Positions 62,968 through 64,000 of a stretch of 64,000 nt of DNA are shown piece after piece. Positions within the stretch are counted from its first letter, which is position 1. Every line of letters begins with the position of its first letter. The notes beneath the pieces are model-generated. The model worked only from the letters and a program-made list of their open reading frames with translations. It searched no databases and was not told where the DNA came from. The DNA lies in NCBI RefSeq assembly GCF_008000935.1, contig NZ_CP042831.1, positions 310,001 to 374,000 of the forward strand, in the 5' to 3' direction. Source of the stretch: Flavobacterium alkalisoli. GTDB lineage: Bacteria > Bacteroidota > Bacteroidia > Flavobacteriales > Flavobacteriaceae. Position numbers and translations under genes: made by a program.

Positions 62968-64000
62968 ATGCCAAAAGGAATTTACAACGTACCCGAGGCT
63001 TTTAACGAACCCGTTAAATCTTATGCTCCCGGCACACCGGAAAGAGAGCAGGTACTGGTCACTTTTAAAGAACTTTACAACACTACAGTTGATGTACCTT
63101 TATATATAGGTACGGAAGAAATCCGTACAGGGAAAACAAAAACAATAAACCCTCCTTTTGACCACAAAAAAACAGTAGGTACTTACCATGAAGCAGAAAA
63201 AGAGCATGTGGTAAAAGCTATTGAAACTGCACTTGAAGCCCGTAAAAAATGGGCATCAATGGCATGGGAACAAAGAGCTTCTATCTTCCTTAAGGCAGCT
63301 GAGCTTTTAGCCGGACCTTACCGTGCAAAAATAAATGCTGCTACCATGATAGCCCAGGCTAAAACGGTTCATCAGGCAGAAATTGATGCTGCTTGTGAAT
63401 TTATTGACTTCCTGCGTTTTAATGTAGAGTTTATGACACAGATATATGCAGAACAGCCTGTATCTTCTGAAGGAATATGGAACAGAATGGAGCACCGTCC
63501 GCTGGAAGGATTCATTTATGCCATCACTCCGTTTAACTTTACTGCTATTGCCGGTAACCTTCCTGCCTCTCCTGCCCTAATGGGTAACGTAGTGGTATGG
63601 AAACCAAGTGCCGCTCAGGTTTACAGCGCTAATGTAATTATGGAAGTATTTAAACTTGCAGGATTACCTGACGGTGTAATAAATATGGTACACGGTGACC
63701 CTGTTATGATTACAGATACACTTTTAGAAAGCCCTGATTTTGCAGGAATACACTATACCGGTTCTACAGCCGTATTTAATGGTATTTGGGCAAAAATAGG
63801 TCAGAATATGGGTAAAGGCATTTACAAAACCTACCCAAGAATAGTAGGTGAAACAGGAGGTAAAGACTTTGTTCTTGCTCACCCTTCATCTATACCAGCG
63901 CAGGTTGCAACAGGCCTTTCAAGAGGTGCTTTTGAGTTCCAGGGACAAAAATGTTCTGCCGCTTCAAGAGCTTATATCCCTCAATCAATATGGCCGGCAG
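62968..64000 (+). CDS. pruA: L-glutamate gamma-semialdehyde dehydrogenase (3' end cut by window edge)
   Basis: 344 codons are visible of an expected roughly 540. Stand-alone delta-1-pyrroline-5-carboxylate dehydrogenase that oxidises glutamate semialdehyde to glutamate with NAD+ in proline degradation. It begins MPKGIYNVPEAFNEPVKSYA; the aldehyde dehydrogenase core has 'AITPFNFTAIAGNLPASPAL' , 'WKPSAAQVYSA', the base Glu in 'IVGETGGKDFVLAH' and the catalytic Cys in 'FEFQGQKCSAASRAY'. No proline dehydrogenase domain precedes it, so it is the single-function form. Confidence 0.95.
   Translation, partial: MPKGIYNVPEAFNEPVKSYAPGTPEREQVLVTFKELYNTTVDVPLYIGTEEIRTGKTKTINPPFDHKKTVGTYHEAEKEHVVKAIETALEARKKWASMAWEQRASIFLKAAELLAGPYRAKINAATMIAQAKTVHQAEIDAACEFIDFLRFNVEFMTQIYAEQPVSSEGIWNRMEHRPLEGFIYAITPFNFTAIAGNLPASPALMGNVVVWKPSAAQVYSANVIMEVFKLAGLPDGVINMVHGDPVMITDTLLESPDFAGIHYTGSTAVFNGIWAKIGQNMGKGIYKTYPRIVGETGGKDFVLAHPSSIPAQVATGLSRGAFEFQGQKCSAASRAYIPQSIWPA

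Overview
The window looks like chromosomal DNA of a Flavobacteriaceae member, most likely Flavobacterium or a close relative. The DNA is AT-rich. It carries type IX secretion (T9SS) and gliding genes (gldB, gldC, a PorP/SprF-like protein, a T9SS plug-type protein, and secreted proteins with type A and type B C-terminal sorting domains). Many genes are preceded by the Bacteroidetes-type -7 box TAnnTTTG, and the division cluster has the Bacteroidetes arrangement. I see no prophage, insertion sequence, CRISPR array or plasmid gene. Apart from rsmH, all recognised genes are intact or cut only by the window edge.

Layout. 1-6.4 kb: a PorP/SprF-like protein (cut by the left edge) downstream of an 1804-residue type B T9SS substrate. 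6.8-7.4 kb: tRNA-Arg and yqeY. 7.4-23.3 kb: a complete minus-strand division and cell-wall (dcw) cluster, in transcription order mraZ-rsmH-ftsL-ftsI-murE-mraY-murD-ftsW-murG-murC-ftsQ-ftsA-ftsZ. It is preceded by a promoter with three tandem MraZ-type boxes and ends at a strong terminator after ftsZ. murF, ddl and murB are not in it. rsmH carries two +1 frameshifts. 23.5-28.5 kb: alpha/beta hydrolase, engB, an acetyltransferase, gldC-gldB divergent from nadE, and an orphan response regulator. 28.5-32 kb: dnaG and an NAD-binding SDR/DUF2867 protein.

32-36 kb is the least explained region: a cysteine-containing 104-residue protein, two tandem paralogous multi-pass membrane proteins, a NarL-type histidine kinase without a sensor domain, its response regulator and a small membrane-anchored protein, all on one strand. 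36-38.4 kb: an ECF sigma factor, a membrane protein with a possible anti-sigma role and an outer-membrane barrel. 38.4-43.8 kb: polyprenyl diphosphate synthase, rlmN, a T9SS-exported trypsin-like protease, an O-methyltransferase, PAP2 phosphatase and TatA. 44-49.3 kb: an M1 peptidase, a DUF6702-type protein and three related carboxypeptidase-regulatory-like proteins. 49.4-64 kb: pepE, tRNA-Gly, an acetyltransferase, two convergent L,D-transpeptidases, gpmI, a CoA-transferase, map, a methyltransferase, an M16 peptidase, the T9SS plug-type protein, apaG and the 5' part of pruA.

Most genes are housekeeping or envelope functions: peptidoglycan precursor synthesis and septation (dcw), peptidoglycan crosslinking (L,D-transpeptidases), undecaprenyl or quinone lipid supply, and surface protein export (T9SS). 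The points most worth a second look are the double frameshift in rsmH, the DnaG primase lacking all four zinc ligands, the 7TM/two-component module with a strong palindrome at the kinase promoter, and the three-gene carboxypeptidase-regulatory-like family. No clearly new defence or mobile system was found.
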